From an uncultured Bacillota bacterium (lineage in GTDB: Bacteria; Bacillota_A; Clostridia; Peptostreptococcales; Anaerovoracaceae): DNA of 5,863 bases. The notes beneath the pieces were generated by a model. It did no database searches and was not told the DNA's origin. It saw nothing but the letters and a program-made list of their open reading frames with translations. Position numbers and translations under genes: made by a program. Positions 1 to 5,863 of the stretch are shown piece by piece (positions within the stretch are counted from its first letter, which is position 1; every line of letters begins with the position of its first letter). The stretch spans positions 1 to 5,863 of the forward strand of contig CAMOWO010000055.1 in assembly GCA_946628525.1 (NCBI GenBank). Direction: 5' to 3'.

Positions 1-96
1 ATGGAGCATGCCGACGTGATCTACGGCGTGACCATGCCGGAGAAGGGCGTATCTAAGGTCCTTTCCATCAACATGGGCGACAGTTTCGAGATATAG
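1..96 (+). CDS. smc: SMC chromosome-partition ATPase, C-terminal end only (partial)
   Basis: The first 96 bases are open in frame 1 and end in TAG, giving 31 residues that finish in GDSFEI. The stretch ADVIYGVTMPEKGVSKVLSI (about residues 4-23) is very close to the end of bacterial SMC, where ADVLYGVTMQE and GVSKV form the last strands of the C-terminal ATPase head half. SMC is the coiled-coil ATPase that, with ScpA and ScpB, compacts and segregates the chromosome. The ATG at position 1 is an internal methionine at the window edge, not the start; the rest of the gene lies upstream. smc directly before ftsY is a common Bacillota order and supports the call. The ABC signature, Walker motifs and hinge lie outside the window and cannot be checked. 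Confidence 0.88.
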   Translation: MEHADVIYGVTMPEKGVSKVLSINMGDSFEI

Positions 97-136
97 GCAA
101 GAATAGGACAGATGCTTTAGATAAGGAGCAGAAACA

Positions 137-1030
137 ATGTTTGAAAAGAAAAAATCTTTTTTCGGCAGGCTTTCGGAGCGTATCGGTGATGCCATCATGA
201 TGCACCCGAAGGTGGATGAGGAGTTCCTCGAAGAACTGGAGGAGATCCTGATCACATCGGACATCGGTATGGACACCACCATGCACATCGTGGAGAGGCT
301 GAGAGAAGAGATCAAGATAAACAACATGACGAAGCCTGAGGTAGTGAAGATGAGGCTGGCCAAGATCATCGCGTCCCTCATGGACAAGAAGGAGAGCCAG
401 AAGCTCACGGAGCAGACGCCTCTCGTCATCCTCATGATCGGCATCAACGGCGGCGGCAAGACCACATCCATCGGCAAGCTGGCTAACAAGCTGAAGAAGG
501 AGAACAAGAAGGTCATGCTGGCAGCAGCAGATACCTTCCGTGCGGCAGCCGCAGAGCAGCTGACCATCTGGGCGGACAGAGTCGGCATCAACGTCGTGAA
601 GCACCAGGAAGGCGCCGATCCTGCATCGGTAATATACGATGCGATCCAGAGCGCCAAGTCCAAGAACATGGACGTGCTGATCTGCGACACGGCAGGCCGT
701 CTCCAGAACAAGAAGAACCTGATGGACGAGCTGAACAAGATGAACAAGGTCATCTCGAGAGAGTGGCCGGAAGCGGCAAGAGAGAACCTCCTGGTCCTCG
801 ACGCCACCACAGGCAAAAACGCCGTTTCTCAGGTAAAAGAGTTCGGCCAGGTGGCCGATATCACCGGTATCATCCTGACGAAACTGGACGGTACGGCCAA
901 AGGTGGTATCGTGATCACCATCGCAGACGAGTACGATATGCCGGTGAAGTTCATCGGCGTAGGTGAAGGGATAGACGATCTGAAGGAATTTGACCCTAAG
1001 GAATTCGCAGAAGGGATTTTTGATGAGTAA
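137..1030 (+). CDS. ftsY: Signal recognition particle receptor FtsY (SRP GTPase)
   Basis: FtsY is the membrane-associated receptor for the signal recognition particle; it binds Ffh in a GTP-dependent twin complex and delivers ribosomes making membrane proteins to the translocon. The 297-residue product has a helical N domain (about 10-90) and a G domain. Visible motifs are the P-loop GINGGGKT (102-109), DTFRAAA (132-138), DTAG (184-187), TKLD (248-251) and the closing [12 protein letters not shown] (274-285), which is typical of FtsY. There is no methionine-rich M domain, which excludes Ffh. The long acidic A domain of proteobacterial FtsY is absent; instead the protein opens with a lysine- and phenylalanine-rich segment (about 1-17) that could be a membrane-binding amphipathic helix (inference). 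The start is supported by AAGGAG at 123-128, 8 nt before the ATG. It follows smc by 40 nt and overlaps der by 8 nt. Confidence 0.97.
   Translation: MFEKKKSFFGRLSERIGDAIMMHPKVDEEFLEELEEILITSDIGMDTTMHIVERLREEIKINNMTKPEVVKMRLAKIIASLMDKKESQKLTEQTPLVILMIGINGGGKTTSIGKLANKLKKENKKVMLAAADTFRAAAAEQLTIWADRVGINVVKHQEGADPASVIYDAIQSAKSKNMDVLICDTAGRLQNKKNLMDELNKMNKVISREWPEAARENLLVLDATTGKNAVSQVKEFGQVADITGIILTKLDGTAKGGIVITIADEYDMPVKFIGVGEGIDDLKEFDPKEFAEGIFDE
1009..1015 (+). promoter_or_regulatory. Ribosome binding site that sets the der start
   Basis: AGAAGGG lies inside the end of ftsY, 7 nt before the ATG at 1023. It selects ATG 1023 over the in-frame TTG at 990, which would add 11 residues ([11 protein letters not shown]) foreign to the family. 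With ATG 1023 the protein begins [17 protein letters not shown], the usual Der beginning. Confidence 0.8.
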
Positions 1031-2348
1031 ACCGATCGTAGCCGTAGTAGGCAGACCTAATGTAGGCAAATCGACATTTTTTAATAAGGTAGTAGGCAGG
1101 CGAGTGGCCATCGTAGAGGACACTCCCGGCGTGACGAGAGACAGGATCTACGCCGAAGCAGAGTGGCGGGGGATCCATTTCGCCCTGATCGACACCGGGG
1201 GCATCGAGCCCGACAGCCAGGACATCATCCTCTCCCAGATGAGAGAGCAGGCGCAGATCGCCATGGACATGGCGGACGTGATCCTCTTCATGGTGGACGG
1301 CAAGGACGGCCTGACGGCAGCAGACCGTGAGGTGGGAGAGATGCTCTACAAGACGGGCAAGGAAGTCGTTCTTTGCGTGAATAAAGTAGACAAACCGGAG
1401 CTTCCGGATGACTTCTACGACTTCTACGAACTGGGACTGGGAGAGCCCATCGCCATCTCGTCAGTGAACATGCTCAACCTCGGAGACCTTCTCGACAGGA
1501 TCGTGGAGAGCTTCCCGGAGGGAGCCGGTACGGAGGAAGAAGACGATATCAAGATCGCCGTCATCGGCAAGCCGAACGTGGGCAAATCCTCCCTGATCAA
1601 CAGGCTTCTGGGAGAGAACCGCGTCATCGTTTCCCCGATCGCGGGCACCACGAGAGACTCCATCGACACACCTTTTGAGCAGGACGGAGAGAAGTACCTT
1701 CTCATCGACACCGCCGGCATCCGTAGAAAGAGCAAAGTAAACGAAGACATCGAACGATACAGCGTCATAAGAGCCGTGGCGGCCATCGAGCGCTGCGACG
1801 TATGTCTGCTGATGATCGATGCCCAGGAGGGCGTCACGGAGCAGGACAAGAAGATCGCAGGGGTGGCCCATGAAGCGGGCAAAGGCCTCGTCATCGTCGT
1901 CAACAAGTGGGACGCCGTAGAGAAAGAGACCAACACCATGCGGGACTTCAAACTGGAGGTGCAGTCGGAACTCACCTTCATGTCCTACGCACCGGTGATC
2001 TTCATCTCAGCCCTGACGGGACAGCGCGTCAGCAAAGTCATCGAGACGGCCAGGATGGTGGCGGCCAACAGAGCCATGAGAGTTCCTACGGGACAGCTCA
2101 ACAGCCTGATCACCGATGCCACCATGATGAAGCAGCCGCCGTCGGATAAGGGCAAGCGGCTCAAGATCTACTATGTGACACAGGTTGGCGTCAATCCGCC
2201 GCTGTTCTCCTTCCAGGTGAACAAGAGGGCGCTGATGCACTTCTCATATTCAAGATATCTGGAGAACAAGATCAGAGAGAGTTTCGGATTCGAAGGAACG
2301 TCCCTGAAGTTCGTCTTCAGAGAGAAAGGGGAGAAGGATGACATTTAA
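1023..2348 (+). CDS. der: Ribosome biogenesis GTPase Der (EngA), tandem G domains
   Basis: Der is a double GTPase needed for maturation of the 50S ribosomal subunit. The 441 residues match the usual family length. G domain 1 shows GRPNVGKS (10-17), the switch segment TPGVTRD (34-40), DTGG (57-60) and NKVD (120-123). G domain 2 shows GKPNVGKS (182-189), AGTTRDSID (207-215), DTAG (229-232) and NKWD (294-297). The C-terminal KH-like RNA-binding domain runs from about 350 to 435 and includes [12 protein letters not shown] (382-393) and the family-typical RYLEN (411-415). An acidic linker (EEEDD, 171-175) joins the G domains. The presumed G5 area of domain 1 (144-157) reads [14 protein letters not shown], without the His-Gly often seen there. 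The gene overlaps ftsY by 8 nt at its start and plsY by 11 nt at its end, so translation is probably coupled. Confidence 0.98.
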   Translation: MSKPIVAVVGRPNVGKSTFFNKVVGRRVAIVEDTPGVTRDRIYAEAEWRGIHFALIDTGGIEPDSQDIILSQMREQAQIAMDMADVILFMVDGKDGLTAADREVGEMLYKTGKEVVLCVNKVDKPELPDDFYDFYELGLGEPIAISSVNMLNLGDLLDRIVESFPEGAGTEEEDDIKIAVIGKPNVGKSSLINRLLGENRVIVSPIAGTTRDSIDTPFEQDGEKYLLIDTAGIRRKSKVNEDIERYSVIRAVAAIERCDVCLLMIDAQEGVTEQDKKIAGVAHEAGKGLVIVVNKWDAVEKETNTMRDFKLEVQSELTFMSYAPVIFISALTGQRVSKVIETARMVAANRAMRVPTGQLNSLITDATMMKQPPSDKGKRLKIYYVTQVGVNPPLFSFQVNKRALMHFSYSRYLENKIRESFGFEGTSLKFVFREKGEKDDI

Positions 2349-2955
2349 GTTAGTGGCAGCATGCGTCATCGCGTATCTGATCGGCAATATATCACCGTCC
2401 ACGCTCCTGGCAAGAGCCCACGGCATCGACATCAAGAAGGAAGGAAGCGGGAACGCCGGGACAACGAACGCACTGCGGGTGCTGGGCAAAAAAGCCGCCG
2501 TCATCACCCTCGTCATCGACATTCTCAAAGGTGTCGTATCCGTCTTCGTCGGGCTTCTTCTGGCGGGACACACGGGGGCCATGTACTGCGTGCTCTTCGT
2601 GATGCTGGGACACGTATGGCCGGTGCTGCTGAAATTCCGCGGAGGAAAAGGCATCGCAACATCCTTTGGAGCGCTGCTGGCCTTAGATCCGCTGCTGGCT
2701 CTGATCGAGCTGGGGATCGTGGCCGTGGTGACGCTGATCACAAAACGCATGTCGGCAGGCTCCATCGCAGGACTGATACTCCTGCCGGTGGTGTGCATCT
2801 TCCGGCAGCCGGACTTCGTATATATAGCCATAATTATAGCAATCATCATGCTATTCAAGCATAGAGCGAACATGATCCGTATCATTCACGGAGAAGAACC
2901 GAAGCTCAGTATATTAGACAAAAAATCAGATAATGGTGAGGAGGACAAAAAATGA
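2338..2955 (+). CDS. plsY: Acyl-phosphate:glycerol-3-phosphate acyltransferase PlsY
   Basis: PlsY is the integral membrane enzyme that moves an acyl group from acyl-phosphate (made by PlsX, not in this window) to position 1 of sn-glycerol 3-phosphate, giving lysophosphatidic acid. The 205-residue protein has hydrophobic segments at about 3-19, 53-76, 81-98, 109-135, 139-155 and 159-173. The three conserved cytoplasmic motifs are present: [10 protein letters not shown] (35-44), FRGGKGIAT (100-108, glycine-rich phosphate-binding loop) and [14 protein letters not shown] (174-187). The last ~18 residues form a charged, lysine- and acid-rich tail beyond the final motif. AAAGGGG at 2325-2331 lies 6 nt before the ATG, inside der. 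The stop overlaps the gpsA start as ATGA (2952-2955). The downstream enzyme supplies its substrate, which supports a joint role in phospholipid synthesis. Confidence 0.97.
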   Translation: MTFKLVAACVIAYLIGNISPSTLLARAHGIDIKKEGSGNAGTTNALRVLGKKAAVITLVIDILKGVVSVFVGLLLAGHTGAMYCVLFVMLGHVWPVLLKFRGGKGIATSFGALLALDPLLALIELGIVAVVTLITKRMSAGSIAGLILLPVVCIFRQPDFVYIAIIIAIIMLFKHRANMIRIIHGEEPKLSILDKKSDNGEEDKK

Positions 2956-3947
2956 GCAAAGTGGCAGTGATCGGTGCAGGAAGCTGGGGAACAGCTCTTG
3001 CGACAGTACTTGCAGGCAATGGCGAGGATGTTTACATCTGGGATATCGACAAAGCACATCTTCAGCGGATGGCTGACAATCATGAGAACGTCGACTATCT
3101 GCCGGGCGTGAAACTTTCGGAGAACATCAGGATGGTCATGGATGAGGCGGAAGCGCTGGATGGCGCAGACTTCGTTCTTTTCTCGGCACCTGCACAGCAT
3201 TTTAGAAACGCACTTGAGACTGCGCTGCCTCACATCAGAGAAGATGCTGTCATCATCAACGTGGCAAAGGGCATCGAACGTCACTCCCTCAAGAGGATGT
3301 CCGAGATCGCATCCGATGTGATCGACCTGAACAGATACGTGGTGCTCTCCGGCCCGTCCCACGCAGAGGAAGTGGGTACGAGACAGCCGACCACCGTGGC
3401 AGCGGCATCCATCAATCTTGATATGGCAGAAAGAGTGCAGGATCTCTTCATGTCCGACAGATTCAGAGTCTACACCACAGAGGATATCGTGGGCGTAGAA
3501 CTGGGCGGCGCGCTGAAGAACATCATCGCCCTCGGCGCCGGCATCTCAGACGGAATGGGATTCGGAGACAACGCCAAGGCAGCCCTGATGACGAGAGGAC
3601 TGGCAGAGATCACGAGACTGGGCCTCAAACTGGGTGCCAAGCCTGAGACATTCGCCGGCCTTACAGGCGTGGGCGATCTCATCGTGACATGCACCAGCAT
3701 GCACTCGAGAAACAGAAGATGCGGCATCATGATCGGAGAAGGAATGGATCCTGATGAAGCAACCGAGAAAGTCGGCATGGTAGTAGAAGGCATGTACACC
3801 ACAGACGCAGCGTATGAGCTGGCCAAGAGAGTGGACGTGGAGATGCCGATCACAGAGACCATCTACAAAACAATAAGAGGAGAGATCAACGCCAAGCTCG
3901 CCGTTTCACTTCTCATGGAAAGAGACCGCAAACACGAGCAGGGCTAA
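2952..3947 (+). CDS. gpsA: NAD(P)H-dependent glycerol-3-phosphate dehydrogenase GpsA
   Basis: GpsA reduces dihydroxyacetone phosphate to sn-glycerol 3-phosphate in the cytoplasm, feeding phospholipid synthesis. The 331-residue length is normal. The N-terminal Rossmann domain carries GAGSWGTALA (8-17), the second-strand end IWDID (29-33) and NVAKGIE (103-109). The substrate-binding half shows LSGPSHAEEVG (132-142), GALKN with the expected catalytic Lys189, GDNAKAALMTRGLAE (205-219), GVGDLIVTCTS (239-249), SRNRRCG (252-258) and VVEGMYTT (277-284). GAGGAGG at 2938-2944 sits 7 nt before the ATG. The gene overlaps plsY by 4 nt and precedes miaB by 6 nt. Arginine codon use is strongly biased: I count 15 AGA among 20 arginines and one CGG, unlike miaB next door. 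Cofactor choice between NADH and NADPH cannot be settled by reading. Confidence 0.98.
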   Translation: MSKVAVIGAGSWGTALATVLAGNGEDVYIWDIDKAHLQRMADNHENVDYLPGVKLSENIRMVMDEAEALDGADFVLFSAPAQHFRNALETALPHIREDAVIINVAKGIERHSLKRMSEIASDVIDLNRYVVLSGPSHAEEVGTRQPTTVAAASINLDMAERVQDLFMSDRFRVYTTEDIVGVELGGALKNIIALGAGISDGMGFGDNAKAALMTRGLAEITRLGLKLGAKPETFAGLTGVGDLIVTCTSMHSRNRRCGIMIGEGMDPDEATEKVGMVVEGMYTTDAAYELAKRVDVEMPITETIYKTIRGEINAKLAVSLLMERDRKHEQG

Positions 3948-3949
3948 GG
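3946..3949 (+). promoter_or_regulatory. Weak ribosome binding site of miaB, overlapping the gpsA stop codon
   Basis: AAGG at 3946-3949 uses the last two bases of the gpsA TAA and ends only 4 nt before the miaB ATG. It is shorter and closer than the sites of ftsY, der, plsY and gpsA. ATG 3954 is still the only plausible start, since the next in-frame ATG is Met18, after the essential Cys16. Translation probably depends on ribosomes that have just finished gpsA (inference). Confidence 0.5.
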
Positions 3950-3953
3950 TATA

Positions 3954-5294
3954 ATGGAGATATTAGAAGGAAGAAAGTATAACATCATAACCTTCGGGTG
4001 CCAGATGAACGAACACGACTCGGAGACCATCGCGGGGATGCTCCAGGAAGAAGGCTGCATCCCTGTCCTCACAAAGGAAGAGTCGGATATCACCATCATC
4101 AATACGTGCAGCGTCAGAGAGAACGCGGACAAGCGGTTCTTCGGCACCCTGGGACAACTGAAGAAGATCAAAGAGAAGAACCCCGAGTACGTGGCCTGCG
4201 TCTGCGGGTGCATGATGCAGCAGCAGCACATCATCGATCAGGTGAAGAGCAAGTACCCATGGGTGGATATCATTTTTGGTACCCACAACATCGACAGGTT
4301 CCCGGATCTTCTCAAAAAAGTCACGCGGGAGAAGGTCAAGGCCGTGGAGATCTTAGAAGACCGGTCGGATATCATAGAGGGCCTGCCGGCCAGGCGCCTC
4401 TTCCGGCACAAGTCCTTCGTCAACATCATGTACGGGTGCAACAATTTCTGCACCTACTGCATCGTGCCGTACACGAGGGGACGAGAAAAGAGCAGAGACC
4501 CGGAGAACATCATACAGGAGATCCGAGATCTAGTGGCCGACGACGTGAGGGAAGTGACCCTTCTGGGCCAGAACGTGAACTCCTATAAAGGCGTGGACGG
4601 CTCCGGCAGACAGTGGGATTTCACAGATCTCATCTATCAGCTGAATGACATCGAAGGCCTCGACAGGATCCGGTTCATGACCTCCCACCCGAAGGATCTG
4701 TCGGATAAGCTGATACAGGCCTTCGCAGACTGCGAGAAACTCTGCAATTACATACATCTTCCGGTGCAGTCCGGAAGCAGCAGCGTTTTGAAGCGGATGA
4801 ACCGCAAATATGACCGTGATCAGTACCTGACCCTCGTGGACAAGCTGCGGAGCAAGGTGCCGGAGATCACCATGAGCACCGACATCATCGTGGGATTCCC
4901 CGGGGAGACGGAAGAAGAATTCGAGGACACGCTGTCTCTGGTAGAACAGGTGAAGTACGACTCGGCCTTCACGTTCCTGTACTCCATCCGGCAGGGAACG
5001 CCGGCGGCGACCTACGAAGATCAGATCCCGGAGGCCGTGAAGCACGAGCGGTTCGAGCGGCTGGTGGACGCGGTGAACAGCTGCAGCGCCGCCAGAAACG
5101 CAGCCTACGTAGGCAGAACAGAGAAGGTCCTGGTGGAGGGCCACAGCAAAAGGAATGAAAGCACACTGACGGGAAGGACGGAAGGCTTCAAGCTCGTGGA
5201 CTTCCCGGGAGACAGTTCATATATCGGTAAGATCGTAGATGTAGAGATCACAGAAGGCAAGACTTTCAGTCTCAAAGGAAAGATCAAGGAATAA
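3954..5294 (+). CDS. miaB: tRNA-2-methylthio-N6-dimethylallyladenosine synthase MiaB
   Basis: MiaB is a radical-SAM methylthiotransferase that adds a methylthio group to i6A37 next to the anticodon of tRNAs reading codons beginning with U, after MiaA has attached the dimethylallyl group. The 446-residue protein has the full three-domain layout. The N-terminal domain carries the three cysteines for the auxiliary [4Fe-4S] cluster: Cys16 in FGCQMNEHDSE, Cys52 in NTCSVRENA and Cys86 in CGCMMQ. The radical-SAM core begins with GCNNFCTYCIVPYTRG (161-176), with cluster cysteines 162, 166 and 169; later motifs are LLGQNVNSY (203-211), TSHP (243-246) and LPVQSGSS (269-276). A TRAM RNA-binding domain covers about 382-446. 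FGTHNIDRFPDLL (108-120) and IVPYTRG favour MiaB over the paralogues MtaB and RimO. It follows gpsA by 6 nt; mutS or miaA, frequent partners in Bacillota, are not adjacent. Confidence 0.97.
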   Translation: MEILEGRKYNIITFGCQMNEHDSETIAGMLQEEGCIPVLTKEESDITIINTCSVRENADKRFFGTLGQLKKIKEKNPEYVACVCGCMMQQQHIIDQVKSKYPWVDIIFGTHNIDRFPDLLKKVTREKVKAVEILEDRSDIIEGLPARRLFRHKSFVNIMYGCNNFCTYCIVPYTRGREKSRDPENIIQEIRDLVADDVREVTLLGQNVNSYKGVDGSGRQWDFTDLIYQLNDIEGLDRIRFMTSHPKDLSDKLIQAFADCEKLCNYIHLPVQSGSSSVLKRMNRKYDRDQYLTLVDKLRSKVPEITMSTDIIVGFPGETEEEFEDTLSLVEQVKYDSAFTFLYSIRQGTPAATYEDQIPEAVKHERFERLVDAVNSCSAARNAAYVGRTEKVLVEGHSKRNESTLTGRTEGFKLVDFPGDSSYIGKIVDVEITEGKTFSLKGKIKE

Positions 5295-5315
5295 ACCTTA
5301 CAGGATAACTTGTTA

Positions 5316-5322
5316 AGAAGGT
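5316..5322 (+). promoter_or_regulatory. Ribosome binding site of the hisD-like gene
   Basis: AGAAGGT (with GAT following) matches the anti-Shine-Dalgarno complement with one mismatch. Three in-frame starts are possible: GTG 5321, ATG 5324 and ATG 5330. The first two overlap or abut the site, so ATG 5330, 7 nt downstream, is the best start. An in-frame stop (TAA, 5306-5308) closes the frame upstream. Confidence 0.65.
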
Positions 5323-5329
5323 GATGGAT

Positions 5330-5863
5330 ATGAAAGCATATAAGAGCGCCGCTCCTGCCAACGAGGCAGACAGGAAGGCCCTGCAGGAGACGGTAAGCGG
5401 AATGATCGATGAAGTAAAGGCACGCGGTGATGAGGCTCTGAGGGAGTACAATGAGAGATTCGATGACTGCCACAGAGAGCATCTGAGGATATCAGAAGAA
5501 GAGATCAGGGAAGCCTACGACTGCCTGGAGGCTTCGGAGATCGAAGATATCAAAGCCGCTGCAGCGAACATCCGGGCCTTCGCACAGGCACAGAGGGAGT
5601 CCATCGGAGAGGTCAAGGATTTCTCACCGGCTCCGGGGATCATACTGGGACACAGAGCGATCCCGGTGGATTCCTGCTGCTGTTACGTACCGGGAGGCGG
5701 ATACCCGCTCTATTCCACGGCGCTGATGCTGGGGATCCCTGCCAAAGTGGCAGGCGTGGGCAGGATCGCGGCCTGCTCTCCTGTGATCAAGGGAACAGAC
5801 AAGATCCACCCGAAGACGCTTGTGGCCATGGATATCGCCGGCGTCGACGAGATCTACGCAGTG
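5330..5863 (+). CDS. Histidinol dehydrogenase family protein, N-terminal 178 residues (partial)
   Basis: The frame is open from ATG 5330 to the window edge. The family is recognised from VKARGDEALREYNERFD (29-45), IRAFAQAQRE (81-90), CYVPGG (118-123), TALMLGIPAKVAGV (130-143) and IAGVDEIYAV (169-178). HisD oxidises L-histidinol to L-histidine in two NAD-dependent steps at a zinc site; the catalytic and most zinc-binding residues would lie beyond the edge. Several positions differ from biosynthetic HisD: the usual DRVGLYVPGG with AxYPSSVLMN is here DSCCCYVPGG (114-123) with YPLYSTALML (125-134). The IPVDS, CYVPGG, YPL and HPKTLVAMDIAG wording recalls the HisD-like alcohol dehydrogenases that include sulfopropanediol dehydrogenase HpsN (from memory). 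Cys116-118 form an unusual triplet. No other his gene is visible. It could be true HisD or a catabolic relative; I leave the symbol blank. It follows miaB by 35 nt and may share its transcript. Confidence 0.88.
   Translation, partial: MKAYKSAAPANEADRKALQETVSGMIDEVKARGDEALREYNERFDDCHREHLRISEEEIREAYDCLEASEIEDIKAAAANIRAFAQAQRESIGEVKDFSPAPGIILGHRAIPVDSCCCYVPGGGYPLYSTALMLGIPAKVAGVGRIAACSPVIKGTDKIHPKTLVAMDIAGVDEIYAV

Noticed and set aside
97..136. The smc-ftsY gap as a promoter or terminator
   Set aside because: Forty bases with no clear hairpin, T-run, or paired -35/-10 elements; it holds only the ftsY ribosome site at 123-128.
990..1022. A TTG start extending der by 11 residues
   Set aside because: The added residues are out-of-frame ftsY coding sequence, and ATG 1023 has a well-spaced ribosome site and the standard Der N-terminus.
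68..1123. A long open frame on the minus strand, 351 codons, opposite ftsY
   Set aside because: It mirrors ftsY codons, matches no family I know, has no convincing ribosome site and is rich in residues typical of a reverse reading of biased codons. ftsY on the other strand is certain.
2250..2885. A 211-codon minus-strand open frame opposite plsY
   Set aside because: It covers a well-supported PlsY with all three motifs. Its apparent hydrophobic start is the reverse reading of PlsY membrane segments.
3950..3955. A perfect TATAAT box overlapping the miaB start codon
   Set aside because: With a 17-nt spacer the -35 position reads CGCAAA, far from TTGACA. A transcript from it would begin after the miaB ATG, and no useful start lies before Cys16. 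Probably chance.
3964..3972. Purine-rich AGAAGGAAG inside miaB as a second ribosome site
   Set aside because: No ATG, GTG or TTG follows at a suitable distance in the miaB frame, and a later start would lose the first cluster cysteine.
4530..5144. A 204-codon minus-strand open frame opposite miaB
   Set aside because: It is a codon-bias shadow of miaB; no recognisable domain and no independent start signal.
5295..5322. Inverted repeat ACCTT (5295-5299) / AAGGT (5318-5322) that could hide the hisD-like ribosome site
   Set aside because: Only five pairs around an 18-nt loop with a very weak inner stem; no T-run follows. Too weak to call a terminator, attenuator or riboswitch.

Overview
The window is a single-direction run of conserved housekeeping genes, all on the + strand and packed tightly. 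In order: the last codons of smc, then ftsY, der, plsY, gpsA and miaB, and the first 178 codons of a gene of the histidinol dehydrogenase fold family that runs off the right edge. Gaps are 40 nt (smc-ftsY), then overlaps of 8, 11 and 4 nt (ftsY-der, der-plsY, plsY-gpsA), then gaps of 6 nt (gpsA-miaB) and 35 nt (miaB-hisD-like). No stretch of 300 bases lacks a gene. I see no convincing internal promoter or terminator, no RNA gene, no repeat array and no mobile element. The whole stretch could be transcribed as one operon that starts upstream of the window.

The organism is most likely a Gram-positive anaerobe of the Bacillota, class Clostridia. This rests on the smc-ftsY and der-plsY-gpsA neighbourhoods, the short FtsY without a long acidic N-terminal domain, the close agreement of GpsA, MiaB and the SMC tail with remembered Bacillus/Clostridium sequences, and purine-rich Shine-Dalgarno sites. 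Base composition is moderately G+C-rich, yet arginine is often AGA/AGG. I cannot name a genus. In many spore-forming Clostridia spoIVA lies beside gpsA; here miaB takes that position, which hints at, but does not prove, a non-sporulating or rearranged lineage.

Functionally the block covers chromosome organisation (SMC), membrane protein targeting (FtsY, the SRP receptor), ribosome assembly (Der/EngA), phospholipid synthesis and tRNA modification (MiaB). GpsA makes sn-glycerol 3-phosphate and PlsY acylates it, so plsY and gpsA encode consecutive steps of phospholipid synthesis and share a 4-nt overlap. The least ordinary gene is the last one. Its N-terminal half clearly belongs to the HisD family, but its nucleotide-binding segment departs from biosynthetic HisD and carries three cysteines in a row, so it may act on another alcohol substrate. 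I did not find evidence of a new multi-gene system in this window.
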